64,000 nucleotides of DNA from Arthrobacter globiformis NBRC 12137 (GTDB taxonomy: Bacteria; Actinomycetota; Actinomycetes; Actinomycetales; Micrococcaceae). Made by a program: the position numbers and the translations under genes. The stretch is from positions 23,515-87,514 of the forward strand of contig NZ_BAEG01000069.1 of NCBI RefSeq assembly GCF_000238915.1. The letters run 5' to 3'. Under the pieces are notes generated by a model that saw only the letters and a program-made list of their open reading frames with translations, was not told the DNA's origin and ran no database searches. This document shows positions 8,461-16,517 of this stretch, piece after piece (position 1 is the first letter of the stretch; each line of letters begins with the position of its first letter).

Positions 8461-9179
8461 TCGAAACCCAGACACAGGATTACGCCACGGTCACCGCTGA
8501 GGTTTCCACCCGCACGGACCTGGCCGACAGCCCGGTCCGCGACCTGAACCAGGCCCTCCATAACGCCACTGACGGCCAGTCATGGACCGTCGAAAACCCG
8601 GGCGGCAAGCACAGCCTCGCCGTCGGCATCAACGCCGGGGTGACTGTCACCATCAACGGCCACGCCGGCTACTACGCCGCCGGGATGCACCAGAAAGGCG
8701 AGGTGACCGTCAACGGCAATGCCGGCGTCGGGCTCGCCGAGAACATCATGTCCGGCAAGGTCCATGTAAAAGGTGACGCCTCCCAGTCGGCCGCGGCCAC
8801 CGGCCACGGCGGACTCGTGGTGATCGACGGCAACGCCGGAGCCCGCTGCGGGATCTCCATGAAGGGCGTGGACATTGTGGTGGGCGGCAATATCGGCCAC
8901 ATGTCCGCCTTCATGGCACAGGCCGGCCGGCTCGTGGTCTGCGGCGACGCCGGCGACGCGCTGGGCGACTCCATTTACGAGGCACGGATCTACGTCAAGG
9001 GAACCGTCGCTTCGCTGGGCGCGGACTGCGTTGAGAAGCCGATGCGGGCCGAGCACCTGGCGGAGCTCGCCGGGTTGCTCGCCGCTGCCGGCCGCACCGA
9101 CAACCCCGCGGACTTCAAGCGCTACGGCTCGGCGCGGAACCTCTACCACTTCAGCGTCCACAACTCGACGTCTTACTAG
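8448..9179 (+). CDS. glxC: GXGXG-motif glutamate synthase subunit, GlxC/MgsB-like
   Basis: A 243-residue protein matching the GXGXG beta-helix domain at the C-terminus of glutamate synthase. Regular repeats of the form VTVNGNAG, VHVKGDAS, VVIDGNAG, IVVGGNIG and LVVCGDAG run from about residue 65 to 185. The domain is structural and links the amidotransferase and FMN domains. It overlaps glxB by 13 bases and is followed 12 bases later by glxD, so all three subunits should be made together. Confidence 0.87.
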   Translation: MVTLIETQTQDYATVTAEVSTRTDLADSPVRDLNQALHNATDGQSWTVENPGGKHSLAVGINAGVTVTINGHAGYYAAGMHQKGEVTVNGNAGVGLAENIMSGKVHVKGDASQSAAATGHGGLVVIDGNAGARCGISMKGVDIVVGGNIGHMSAFMAQAGRLVVCGDAGDALGDSIYEARIYVKGTVASLGADCVEKPMRAEHLAELAGLLAAAGRTDNPADFKRYGSARNLYHFSVHNSTSY

Positions 9180-9191
9180 AAGGACAACGCC

Positions 9192-10556
9192 ATGACCATC
9201 ACCTCCCTGACCCCTGGCGCCCCGGCCGTCTCAGCCGCACGGCCGGTCGAAGAACTGGGCCTGCGCGAATCTGCCACGTTCGACCGCGCCACTATCGCCG
9301 ATATCCAGCGCGCCGCCGCCACCGGCGTCTACGACATCCGCGGCTGGGGAGCCAAGCGCAAGGTCCCGCACTTCGATGACCTGCTGTTTCTCGGCGCCTC
9401 CATGTCCCGCTACCCGCTGGAGGGCTACCGCGAAAGGTGCGATACCGACGTCGTCCTCGGTGACCGCTATGCCTCCAGGCCGCTGCACCTTCAGACGCCG
9501 GTGACCATCGCCGGGATGAGCTTCGGCGCCCTGTCCGCCAACGCCAAGGAGGCCCTGGGCCGCGGCGCCAGCGAGGTGGGCACCTCCACAACAACGGGCG
9601 ACGGCGGCATGACCCCCGAGGAACGCGGCCAGTCCAAGCACCTCGTCTACCAGTACCTGCCCTCCCGGTACGGCATGAACCCGGACGACCTGCGCAAGGC
9701 CGACGCGATCGAGATCGTGCTCGGCCAGGGTGCCAAGCCCGGCGGCGGCGGGATGCTGCTGGGCCAGAAAATCACCGAGCGCGTGGCCGGAATGCGTACT
9801 CTGCCGGTGGGCATCGACCAGCGCTCGGCCAGCCGCCACCCGGACTGGACCGGACCGGACGACCTGGAAATCAAGATCGGCGAACTTCGCGAGATCACCG
9901 ACTGGAAGACGCCCATCTACGTCAAGATCGGCGCGTCCCGGCCCTATTACGACACCGCACTGGCCGTGAAGGCCGGAGCCGACGTCGTCGTCGTGGACGG
10001 CATGCAGGGCGGCACGGCCGCGACCCAGCAGGTGTTCATCGAAAACGTCGGCATCCCCACGCTGGCGGCCATTCCGCAGGCTGTCCAGGCGCTGCAGGAA
10101 CTTGGCCTGCACCGCAAGGTCCAGCTCATCGTCTCCGGCGGCATCCGCACCGGGGCCGACGTCGCCAAGGCCATGGCCCTCGGTGCCGACGCGGTGGCCA
10201 TCGGCACGGCAGCGCTCATTGCGCTGGGCGACAACGACCCCCGGTACGCCGCCGAATACGCGGCGATGGGATCGGCCGCGGGCTTCTACGACGACTTCCA
10301 GGACGGCAGGGATCCCGCCGGTATCACCACCCAGGACCCGGACCTCTCCTCCCGGCTTGACCCCATCACGGGCGGGCGGCGGCTGGCCAACTACCTGCGC
10401 GTCCTGACCATGGAGGCCCAGACCATCGCCCGGGCCTGCGGGAAGTCGCACCTGCGCAACCTCGAGCCGGAGGACCTGGTGGCCCTCACCATCGAAGCCT
10501 CCGCCATGGCCCGCGTTCCCCTTGCCGGCACCAGCTGGATCCCCGGAGCGAAGTGA
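9192..10556 (+). CDS. glxD: FMN-binding glutamate synthase-family subunit, GlxD/MgsC-like, without the usual Fe-S cysteines
   Basis: A 454-residue FMN-barrel protein homologous to the synthase domain of glutamate synthase. MSFGALSANAKEAL, GEGGMTPEE-like GDGGMTPEERG, GAKPGGGGMLLG, VVVDGMQGGTAAT and SGGIRTGADVAKAMALGADAV are conserved substrate/FMN blocks. In canonical GOGAT a C-x5-C-x4-C motif binding a 3Fe-4S cluster precedes a CPVG(I/V)ATQ block. Here the region reads FQDGRDPAGITTQ and contains no cysteine; the whole protein has only two cysteines. Ribosome site AAGGA precedes ATG 9192. The stop overlaps the next start (TGATG). It would form the reductive amination site, perhaps with a different electron path. 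Confidence 0.85.
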   Translation: MTITSLTPGAPAVSAARPVEELGLRESATFDRATIADIQRAAATGVYDIRGWGAKRKVPHFDDLLFLGASMSRYPLEGYRERCDTDVVLGDRYASRPLHLQTPVTIAGMSFGALSANAKEALGRGASEVGTSTTTGDGGMTPEERGQSKHLVYQYLPSRYGMNPDDLRKADAIEIVLGQGAKPGGGGMLLGQKITERVAGMRTLPVGIDQRSASRHPDWTGPDDLEIKIGELREITDWKTPIYVKIGASRPYYDTALAVKAGADVVVVDGMQGGTAATQQVFIENVGIPTLAAIPQAVQALQELGLHRKVQLIVSGGIRTGADVAKAMALGADAVAIGTAALIALGDNDPRYAAEYAAMGSAAGFYDDFQDGRDPAGITTQDPDLSSRLDPITGGRRLANYLRVLTMEAQTIARACGKSHLRNLEPEDLVALTIEASAMARVPLAGTSWIPGAK

Positions 10557-11875
10557 TGCCGGAATCCTCCGAGTACGCGGTGGGTGGCGCCGGGCGGGCC
10601 GGTGCTGCCACCGCGATGGACACCGTGGCAGGTCTCATGCGGGACATTTCCGACGTCGGTGCTGACGCCCGCCGCGGCGGCTACTCCAGGCCGGTTTTCT
10701 CCTCGGCTGAATCAGAGCTCCGGAGCTGGTTCACGGAGCAGGCCGAACGGCGCGGGCTGGATGTCCACACCGACGGTAACGGCATCATCTGGGCGTGGTG
10801 GGATACGGCAACCGGAACCCGCCGGGACGCCGTCGTCACAGGCAGCCACCTGGACTCGGTGCCCGGCGGCGGCGAGTACGACGGGCCCCTCGGCGTTGCC
10901 TCCGCACTCGTCGCCGTCGACCTCCTGAAAACCCGCGGGTTCCGTCCCCGCCGGCCGCTGGCCATTGCCGTATTCCCGGAAGAGGAGGGCTCCCGCTTCG
11001 GAGTCGCCTGCCTGGGGTCACGGCTGCTCACCGGCGCGCTGGACCCGAACAAGGCCCGTAACCTGAAGGACGCGGACGGCAATACGTACGCCGACGTGGC
11101 GGCCAAGAACGGACAGGACCCCCGGCTCATCGGTGCTGACCACAAAAACCTCGGCCGGCTGGGCGTGTTTGTGGAGCTGCACGTGGAGCAGGGGAGGGGG
11201 CTGGCCGATCTCGGCCAGCCGGTGGCCATCGGCTCATCGATCCTGGGCCACGGCCGGTGGAAACTGTCGGTGCACGGCCAGGGCAACCACGCCGGAACCA
11301 CCCTCATGAAGGACCGCAGGGATCCCATGATTGCCGCGGCCAAGATCATGATTGGCATCCGGGACACCGCTGCGAAGTACCGGGATGCGCGGGCTACCGT
11401 GGGCCGGCTCCAGCCCGTCCCCGGCGGAACCAACGTCATCGCCTCCCGCGTCGACATGTGGATCGACGTCCGCCATCCGCGTGATGAGGTCACCGCCGCC
11501 CTGGTGGAATCCATCCATCTGAACGCGCAGGTGATGGCGGCGGAGGAAAACTGCACCGTGACGTTCGGCGTCGAATCCCTCAGCCCCACCGTGCACTTCG
11601 ACGCAGGCCTGCGGGACCAGCTGCAGGCGATGCTTCCGAAGTCACCGGTGCTGGACACGGGGGCCGGCCACGACGCCGGAGTGCTCGCCAGCCACATTCC
11701 CACGGCCATGCTGTTTGTGCGGAACCCGACCGGCATCTCGCACTCGCCCGAGGAGCTCGTAGAGGATGCCGATGCCGAAGCGGGTGCGGCGGCGCTGGCG
11801 GATGCCCTTGCGGGCCTGCTGGGAGCGGCCAGAGCACTCGGATCCGAGCTGCAGGCTCCGCCTATGATGGCTTGA
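10556..11875 (+). CDS. M20-family amidohydrolase (allantoate / N-carbamoyl-L-amino acid hydrolase type)
   Basis: A 439-residue zinc peptidase-like hydrolase. Metal-binding blocks are visible in order: GSHLDSVPGGGEYDGPLG, FPEEEGSRFG, LHVEQGRGL and AGHDAGVLA, with the dimerisation lid domain between them. Relatives (AllC, HyuC, beta-ureidopropionase) hydrolyse N-carbamoyl compounds, releasing CO2 and ammonia. ATG 10556 overlaps the glxD stop (TGATG); a GTG at 10553 is also possible. Its place inside the glnT-glxBCD operon suggests it feeds nitrogen into that system. The exact substrate is not readable. Confidence 0.85.
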   Translation: MPESSEYAVGGAGRAGAATAMDTVAGLMRDISDVGADARRGGYSRPVFSSAESELRSWFTEQAERRGLDVHTDGNGIIWAWWDTATGTRRDAVVTGSHLDSVPGGGEYDGPLGVASALVAVDLLKTRGFRPRRPLAIAVFPEEEGSRFGVACLGSRLLTGALDPNKARNLKDADGNTYADVAAKNGQDPRLIGADHKNLGRLGVFVELHVEQGRGLADLGQPVAIGSSILGHGRWKLSVHGQGNHAGTTLMKDRRDPMIAAAKIMIGIRDTAAKYRDARATVGRLQPVPGGTNVIASRVDMWIDVRHPRDEVTAALVESIHLNAQVMAAEENCTVTFGVESLSPTVHFDAGLRDQLQAMLPKSPVLDTGAGHDAGVLASHIPTAMLFVRNPTGISHSPEELVEDADAEAGAAALADALAGLLGAARALGSELQAPPMMA

Positions 11876-12495
11876 TGACGGATCAGGCTGGCGAAGCGAG
11901 GGACATGGCCGCGGAGAACACCGAGGACGGCGTGGCCGGCAAGCTGGAACGGATCATTGCCGGCCAGGTCCGCCACTACCGGACGGCGAACGGGCTCTCC
12001 GCCTCGGAGCTGGCTTCACGGACCGGCATGTCCAAGGCGATGATCTCCAAGATTGAAACCGCCAGCACGTCCTGCTCCCTCACCACGCTGCAGCGCCTGG
12101 CGGACGGGCTCAAAATTCCGGTCACCGCCCTGTTCCGGGGCGCGGACACGGACCGGGACGCTACCTTCACTAAGAACGGCCAGGGCAGCCTGACGGTGCG
12201 CAGCGGAACCCAGCACGGGCACGAATACCGGGTGCTGGGGACCCTGAAGGGACGGACCGACGCCATCGAGCCGACGCTGGTGACACTGACCGATGCGTCA
12301 GACGTGTTCCCGCTGTTCCAGCACCCCGGCACTGAGTTCATCTACATGCTGGCCGGCAGGATGGTCTACGGCCACGGCGCATATGAATACACCATGGAGC
12401 CCGGCGATTCCCTGCTCCTGGACGGCGAGGGCCCGCACGGTCCGTTGGAGCTTCTGGACCTGCCCATCCGGTTCCTGGCCATCGCGGCGAAGTAG
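11875..12495 (+). CDS. XRE-family transcriptional regulator with C-terminal cupin domain
   Basis: 206 residues. An HTH_3 domain spans about residues 27-82 (NGLSASELASRTGMSKAMISKIE). A cupin sensor domain fills the C-terminus (FPLFQHPGTEFIYMLAGRMVYG, then YTMEPGDSLLLDGEGPHG). XRE-cupin proteins are usually small-molecule-responsive regulators of amine, amino acid or polyamine catabolism. ATG 11875 overlaps the stop of the hydrolase (TGATG). As the last gene of the operon it is the obvious candidate to control glnT-glxBCD and perhaps the convergent permease. Confidence 0.9.
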   Translation: MTDQAGEARDMAAENTEDGVAGKLERIIAGQVRHYRTANGLSASELASRTGMSKAMISKIETASTSCSLTTLQRLADGLKIPVTALFRGADTDRDATFTKNGQGSLTVRSGTQHGHEYRVLGTLKGRTDAIEPTLVTLTDASDVFPLFQHPGTEFIYMLAGRMVYGHGAYEYTMEPGDSLLLDGEGPHGPLELLDLPIRFLAIAAK

Positions 12496-12509
12496 TTCTC
12501 TGCGTGTTC

Positions 12510-12523
12510 CACGGGCGCCCGTG
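12510..12523. terminator. Palindrome between convergent genes
   Basis: CACGGGCGCCCGTG is a perfect 14-bp palindrome, 15 bases after the XRE-cupin stop and 14 bases before the end of the convergent permease gene. It could form a short stem and end both transcripts. There is no T-run. Confidence 0.35.
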
Positions 12524-12536
12524 CGGGCCCTGCCGG

Positions 12537-13925
12537 TCAGGCGTCCTCAAGCTGCAGATGGGGCGTTGGCCGGCGGAAGCCGCGGGTGAGGTATGCGAGG
12601 TAGGCGAGGCCCAGTGCTGCCCAGGAAAGACCCAGCGAGAACGACAGTCCGCTGAGGCTGGTCCAGAGCCACAGTGTCAGCAGGAAGCCGATGCCCGGCA
12701 GCAGGAGGTTGTGCAGCAGGCTCCCGGTTCCCCGGTTCCTCTGGTCGATGAAGTAGTGCTTGATGACGGACAGGTTGACCACCGAGAAGGCGACCAGGGC
12801 GCCGAAGCTGATCAGTGACGACACGGTCGTCAGGTCGAGGACCAGGGCCAGCAGGGACACTCCCGAGGTGACGATGATTGGAACCACCGGTGTGCCCAGG
12901 CGGGGATGGAGGTGTCCGAAGGCTGCGGGCAGGACCCGGCCGCGACCCATCGAGTGGATGATCCGGGAAACGGAGGCCTGCGAGGTCAGCGCGGATCCGA
13001 GGCTTCCGGCAATGTAGGCGGCCGTGAAAAACGCGACCAGGAGGTTGCCGCCTGCCGCCCCCACCACTTCGATGGCCGCGGAGTCCGTATTCGCGAAGGT
13101 GCCCACCGGAAGCAGCAGGTGGCTGATGTAGGCCAGTCCAAGGAAGATCAGCCCGGCCAGGACGGTGGTCAGCATGATGGCCCTCGGGATGCTCGTCCGT
13201 GGGTTCTTTGCCTCCTCGGCGAAGGTGGAGACAGCGTCAAATCCCAGATAGGACAGGCAGAGGATCGCGGACCCGGCCAGGACGGGCGAGAAGCCTTCGG
13301 CGCCGTCGACTCCGGTGAACGGGGCGAGAAGGTCAAGCTTGCCGGATCCCGAGACGGAGGCCCAGGCGAGTCCCACGAACAGGATAATGAAGAGGGCCTG
13401 GAGGCCCACCACCACGAAGTTTGCCCTGGCCACCGCTGTGATTCCGAGGATGTTCAGCGCGGTCACGGCCATGATGGATACGACCATAAACACCCATGCG
13501 GGGACGGCCGGGAAGGCGGCGTTCAGATAAATGCCAATGAGCAAGTAATTGATCATTGGCAGGAGCAGATAGTCCAGCAGCAAGGACCAGCCGGACATGA
13601 AGCCCAGTCCCGGGCCGAATGACCGGGTGGCGTAAGTGTAGGCGGACCCTGCGAACGGGAACGCCTGCGCCATCCGGCCATAGGATCGGGCGGTGAAGAG
13701 CATGACCACCAGGGCAGCGGCATAGGCGGCGGAGAGCCGCCCGCCCGTCAGTTCGACGACGATGCCGTAGGTGCTGAAGATGGTCAGGGGCACCATGTAG
13801 ACCAGGCCAAGCAGGACCAAGGAGGGGACGCCGAGCACCCGGCGCCAGCCGTTGCCTGACCTCCCGGGCTCGCTGCCTGGCCGGCCTCCGCCTGTGGGAG
13901 TCTGTGTGTGAGGGGCTGAGCTCAT
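12537..13925 (-). CDS. APC-family amino acid permease
   Basis: 462 residues, about 12 hydrophobic segments, with the APC entry motif VYMVPLTIFSTYGIV and the GSAYTYATRSFGPGLGFMSGW block. ATG 13925 has AGGA about 8 bases upstream; the longer frame to 13979 lacks a ribosome site. It should import an amino acid or amine by proton symport. It converges on the glnT-glxBCD operon, so it may bring in that operon's substrate, but it has its own upstream region with an AT-rich palindrome. Confidence 0.88.
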   Translation of the reverse strand: MSSAPHTQTPTGGGRPGSEPGRSGNGWRRVLGVPSLVLLGLVYMVPLTIFSTYGIVVELTGGRLSAAYAAALVVMLFTARSYGRMAQAFPFAGSAYTYATRSFGPGLGFMSGWSLLLDYLLLPMINYLLIGIYLNAAFPAVPAWVFMVVSIMAVTALNILGITAVARANFVVVGLQALFIILFVGLAWASVSGSGKLDLLAPFTGVDGAEGFSPVLAGSAILCLSYLGFDAVSTFAEEAKNPRTSIPRAIMLTTVLAGLIFLGLAYISHLLLPVGTFANTDSAAIEVVGAAGGNLLVAFFTAAYIAGSLGSALTSQASVSRIIHSMGRGRVLPAAFGHLHPRLGTPVVPIIVTSGVSLLALVLDLTTVSSLISFGALVAFSVVNLSVIKHYFIDQRNRGTGSLLHNLLLPGIGFLLTLWLWTSLSGLSFSLGLSWAALGLAYLAYLTRGFRRPTPHLQLEDA

Positions 13926-14093
13926 GGGGATTCCTAAGCATTGAGGCCGCCGCGGCCGGCGGGAAGGGCATGAGCGCAAGCTAAAGCCAGCTCATGGACG
14001 CCGCGGGAGCAGGGGCGGTGGCAACGCCGTCAGTGCCACATTCCCGCCCGGGACATCGGGGCTCACCCGAGTTCCGGTCCGCGAAGCCGGATA

Positions 14094-14114
14094 TAAATGA
14101 ATGAAGTTCATTTA
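14094..14114. promoter_or_regulatory. AT-rich palindromic operator candidate upstream of the APC permease
   Basis: TAAATGAA (14094-14101) and TTCATTTA (14107-14114) are perfect 8-bp arms around TGAAG. Such AT-rich symmetry stands out in this GC-rich DNA. It lies about 170 bp upstream of the permease start, in the gap before the AlkD-like gene. The rest of 13926-14172 holds nothing I recognise. Confidence 0.4.
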
Positions 14115-14172
14115 GTAAAGCAGTGACGGGAATCACGGTCAAGTCATGCGGGCAGGTTACGTGCCGGGACCG

Positions 14173-14201
14173 GCCCGCCCGGCCGGACTGGCCGGGCGGG
14201 C
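14173..14201 (-). terminator. Strong GC hairpin after the AlkD-like gene
   Basis: GCCCGCCCGGCC (14173-14184) pairs perfectly with GGCCGGGCGGGC (14190-14201) across a 5-base loop, 31 bases beyond the stop of the minus-strand gene at 14233. Confidence 0.6.
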
Positions 14202-14232
14202 TGCAAACGGCCGAAGGCGAAAAGCGGCGGGG

Positions 14233-14904
14233 TCAGGCTTCGCCCCGGCGGCCCACCATCTCTTTGATCCAGATGGGCGCGAAGGGGGATGTGCAGTTCG
14301 GCGGGGTGGGGTAGTCCTTCAGCACTTCCAGCCGTTCCCCGATGTCGATGGCCCGGGTCCGGTGGTCCGCGTGTTCGATGCCGATCTGCGCCAGGGTATG
14401 GTTCATGGCCCACTGCAGGCGCTCGGCGGCGCCTTTCATTTCGGCTTCGATCGTGTCCAGGAGCCCGGACAGGTCGAGGCCCTCTGGCTTTTTCGCGACC
14501 CGCTCCGTGGTCAGGGCCCAGCCGGCGCTCGCGACCACCGGGTCCGGGTCGTCAGTCCAGGTGACGCGCAGTTGTTCAGCGTGCGGGCTCTTCTTCACCA
14601 CATAGTTCACGAGCCAGTCATGCACCTTGGGGGCGCGGGCCTGGCGCAGCATGACGTCCAGTTCCTGCAGCTCGAATGCCTTTGGCCGGCAGATCAGCAG
14701 TGACAGTAAGCGGGCCGCGGCGTCATTCGTGGCCCACAACTCACGGGCGAGGTTGTGCTGGGTCTTCAGCCGCTTCGCGACCGCACGCAATGCGGACAGG
14801 TTCACGCCGTGGTCATCGCCGCGTTTCTGGTTCGCCGCGCGCATCTTCGGATCCTCAAGCGCGGCCAGTTCGGCCATCAAACCGTCAAGTGTTGTCTCCG
14901 CCAT
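14233..14904 (-). CDS. DNA alkylation repair protein, AlkD-like HEAT-repeat family
   Basis: 223 residues of mostly helical HEAT-like sequence, fitting the DNA_alkylation (AlkD/AlkC) family. Recognisable blocks include YGVNLSALR-like HGVNLSALRAVAK, LARELWATNDAAARLLSLLI and VHDWLVNYVV. AlkD-type glycosylases remove bulky or charged alkylated bases without flipping them. AGGAG lies just upstream of ATG 14904; the frame extending to 15012 lacks a ribosome site. Monocistronic. Catalytic competence cannot be judged from this reading. Confidence 0.78.
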   Translation of the reverse strand: MAETTLDGLMAELAALEDPKMRAANQKRGDDHGVNLSALRAVAKRLKTQHNLARELWATNDAAARLLSLLICRPKAFELQELDVMLRQARAPKVHDWLVNYVVKKSPHAEQLRVTWTDDPDPVVASAGWALTTERVAKKPEGLDLSGLLDTIEAEMKGAAERLQWAMNHTLAQIGIEHADHRTRAIDIGERLEVLKDYPTPPNCTSPFAPIWIKEMVGRRGEA

Positions 14905-15117
14905 TGCTGCTCCTGCTCCCTGGCTGCCGTCCGCTCGTATTGTACGGTGGCGGGCTGCTGTCGTCCGGGTTCTGTCAGCCGCGCTGATGGCCGCCTGCCC
15001 GCGAGGCGTCAAGCCGAAGCCTAAGCGAAGCCACGGAGTGACATAGAAACACCCGATATAGTTGAAGGCACTATGGACGACCCTCCTTCACATATGCCCT
15101 GGCCCCTCACCCATTTG

Positions 15118-15131
15118 ACCGGCAAGCCGGT
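15118..15131 (+). promoter_or_regulatory. Hairpin in the leader of the CNNM/CorC-type operon
   Basis: ACCGGCAAGCCGGT is a perfect inverted repeat just before the ribosome site of the downstream gene. It may be part of a leader structure. I looked for a Mg2+ riboswitch signature and did not find one. Confidence 0.3.
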
Positions 15132-15155
15132 TACTACGGGAGAGGGGCGCCTCCA

Positions 15156-16517
15156 ATGAACGAATGGATCATGATCGGGATCGGCCTGATCCTGACAGTC
15201 GGCACCGGATTCTTCGTCGCATCCGAGTTTGCCCTGGTCAACCTTGACCGCAACGACCTGGAAGCTCGCCAGGCCCGGGGTGAGAAACGCCTTGCCCCCA
15301 CCATCAAAGCCCTGAAAATCACCTCGACGCACCTTTCCGGTGCGCAGCTGGGCATCACCCTCACCACCCTCCTGACCGGATACACCTTTGAACCTGCCAT
15401 CAGCATGCTGCTGAGTGGGCCGCTGACGGCCGCCGGGTTCCCGGAAGGCCTCGTGCCCGGGGTGGGTGCCGTCGTCGCGATTTTTATCGCCACCGTCTTC
15501 TCCATGGTGATCGGCGAACTGGTTCCCAAGAACTTCGCGCTGGCGCAGCCCCTGGCCACTGCCAAGGTGGTGATACCGTTCCAGGCCCTGTTTACCGCGG
15601 TGTTCAAGCCTGTCATCCTCCTGTTCAACAACACCGCGAACGCGGTCATCAGGTCCTTCGGCATCGAGCCCAAGGAGGAACTCTCAGGTGCCCGCAGCGC
15701 CGAGGAACTGAGCTCGCTGGTCCGCCGCTCGGCGCTGGAAGGCGTCCTTGACCTGGACCACGCGGCCCTGCTGCACCGCACGCTGCGTTTCTCCGAGCAC
15801 AGCGCGGCGGATGTTCTGACGCCGCGCGTGCGGATGACCGCGGTGAACACCGATGACACGGCCGAGCAGATCATCGCGCTGGCCAGCTCCACCGGCTATT
15901 CGCGGTTTCCCGTCATCGGCCGCGACCGCGACGACGTGCTCGGCGTGCTCCACGTCAAGCAGGCCTTCGCCGTGGCCCTTGAGGAACGCGCCGGCGTCCT
16001 CGCTGCCGACCTGATGATCGAACCACTCATGGTTCCTGAATCCATGGGGGTCGACTCCCTCCTGGTGCTGCTGCGCAAGCAGGGCCTCCAGGTGGCCATC
16101 GTCTCCGACGAGCACGGCGGAACTGCCGGTATCGTCACCCTGGAGGACCTGGTGGAGGAGATCGTCGGCGAACTGGAGGATGAGCACGACCGCGCCCGTG
16201 TGGGCGTGGTCCGGACCGGGCGGTCCATCACGTTCGACGCGTCGCTGCGCCCGGACGAGCTTCTGGACCGGACAGGCATCGCCGTCCCCGACGGTGAGGA
16301 CTACGACACCGTGGCCGGTTTCGTCACGGACCAGCTGGACCGCATCCCTGAACTTGGCGACGAGGCGGCCATCGACGGCGGCACCCTCCGCGTGGAGCGG
16401 GTGGCCGGCACGCACGTCGAGCGCCTCAAATTCACGCCGGAGGAATCGGCGGGGCCACCCAGAAGTGCCCACGACCGGATCATTGACAGCCTGACCCAGG
16501 AGCTGACCCATGAGTGA
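15156..16517 (+). CDS. CNNM/HlyC/CorC-family membrane protein with CBS pair (first of two)
   Basis: 453 residues. An N-terminal DUF21 transmembrane domain (about 1-190; ASEFALVNLDRNDLEAR, GAQLGITLTTLLTGYTFEP, MVIGELVPKNFALAQP) is followed by a CBS pair (about 210-335; LTPRVRMTAVNTDD, YSRFPVIGRDRDDVLGVLHVK, VTLEDLVEEIVGELEDE) and a CorC_HlyC domain. Members are linked to divalent cation (Mg2+, Co2+) transport or resistance. Its last 8 bases overlap the next gene, giving a translationally coupled pair. Confidence 0.9.
   Translation: MNEWIMIGIGLILTVGTGFFVASEFALVNLDRNDLEARQARGEKRLAPTIKALKITSTHLSGAQLGITLTTLLTGYTFEPAISMLLSGPLTAAGFPEGLVPGVGAVVAIFIATVFSMVIGELVPKNFALAQPLATAKVVIPFQALFTAVFKPVILLFNNTANAVIRSFGIEPKEELSGARSAEELSSLVRRSALEGVLDLDHAALLHRTLRFSEHSAADVLTPRVRMTAVNTDDTAEQIIALASSTGYSRFPVIGRDRDDVLGVLHVKQAFAVALEERAGVLAADLMIEPLMVPESMGVDSLLVLLRKQGLQVAIVSDEHGGTAGIVTLEDLVEEIVGELEDEHDRARVGVVRTGRSITFDASLRPDELLDRTGIAVPDGEDYDTVAGFVTDQLDRIPELGDEAAIDGGTLRVERVAGTHVERLKFTPEESAGPPRSAHDRIIDSLTQELTHE

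Noticed and set aside
15045..15155. M-box (Mg2+) riboswitch before the CNNM/CorC pair
   Set aside because: Only a short ACCGGC hairpin is present; the conserved M-box core is not visible.
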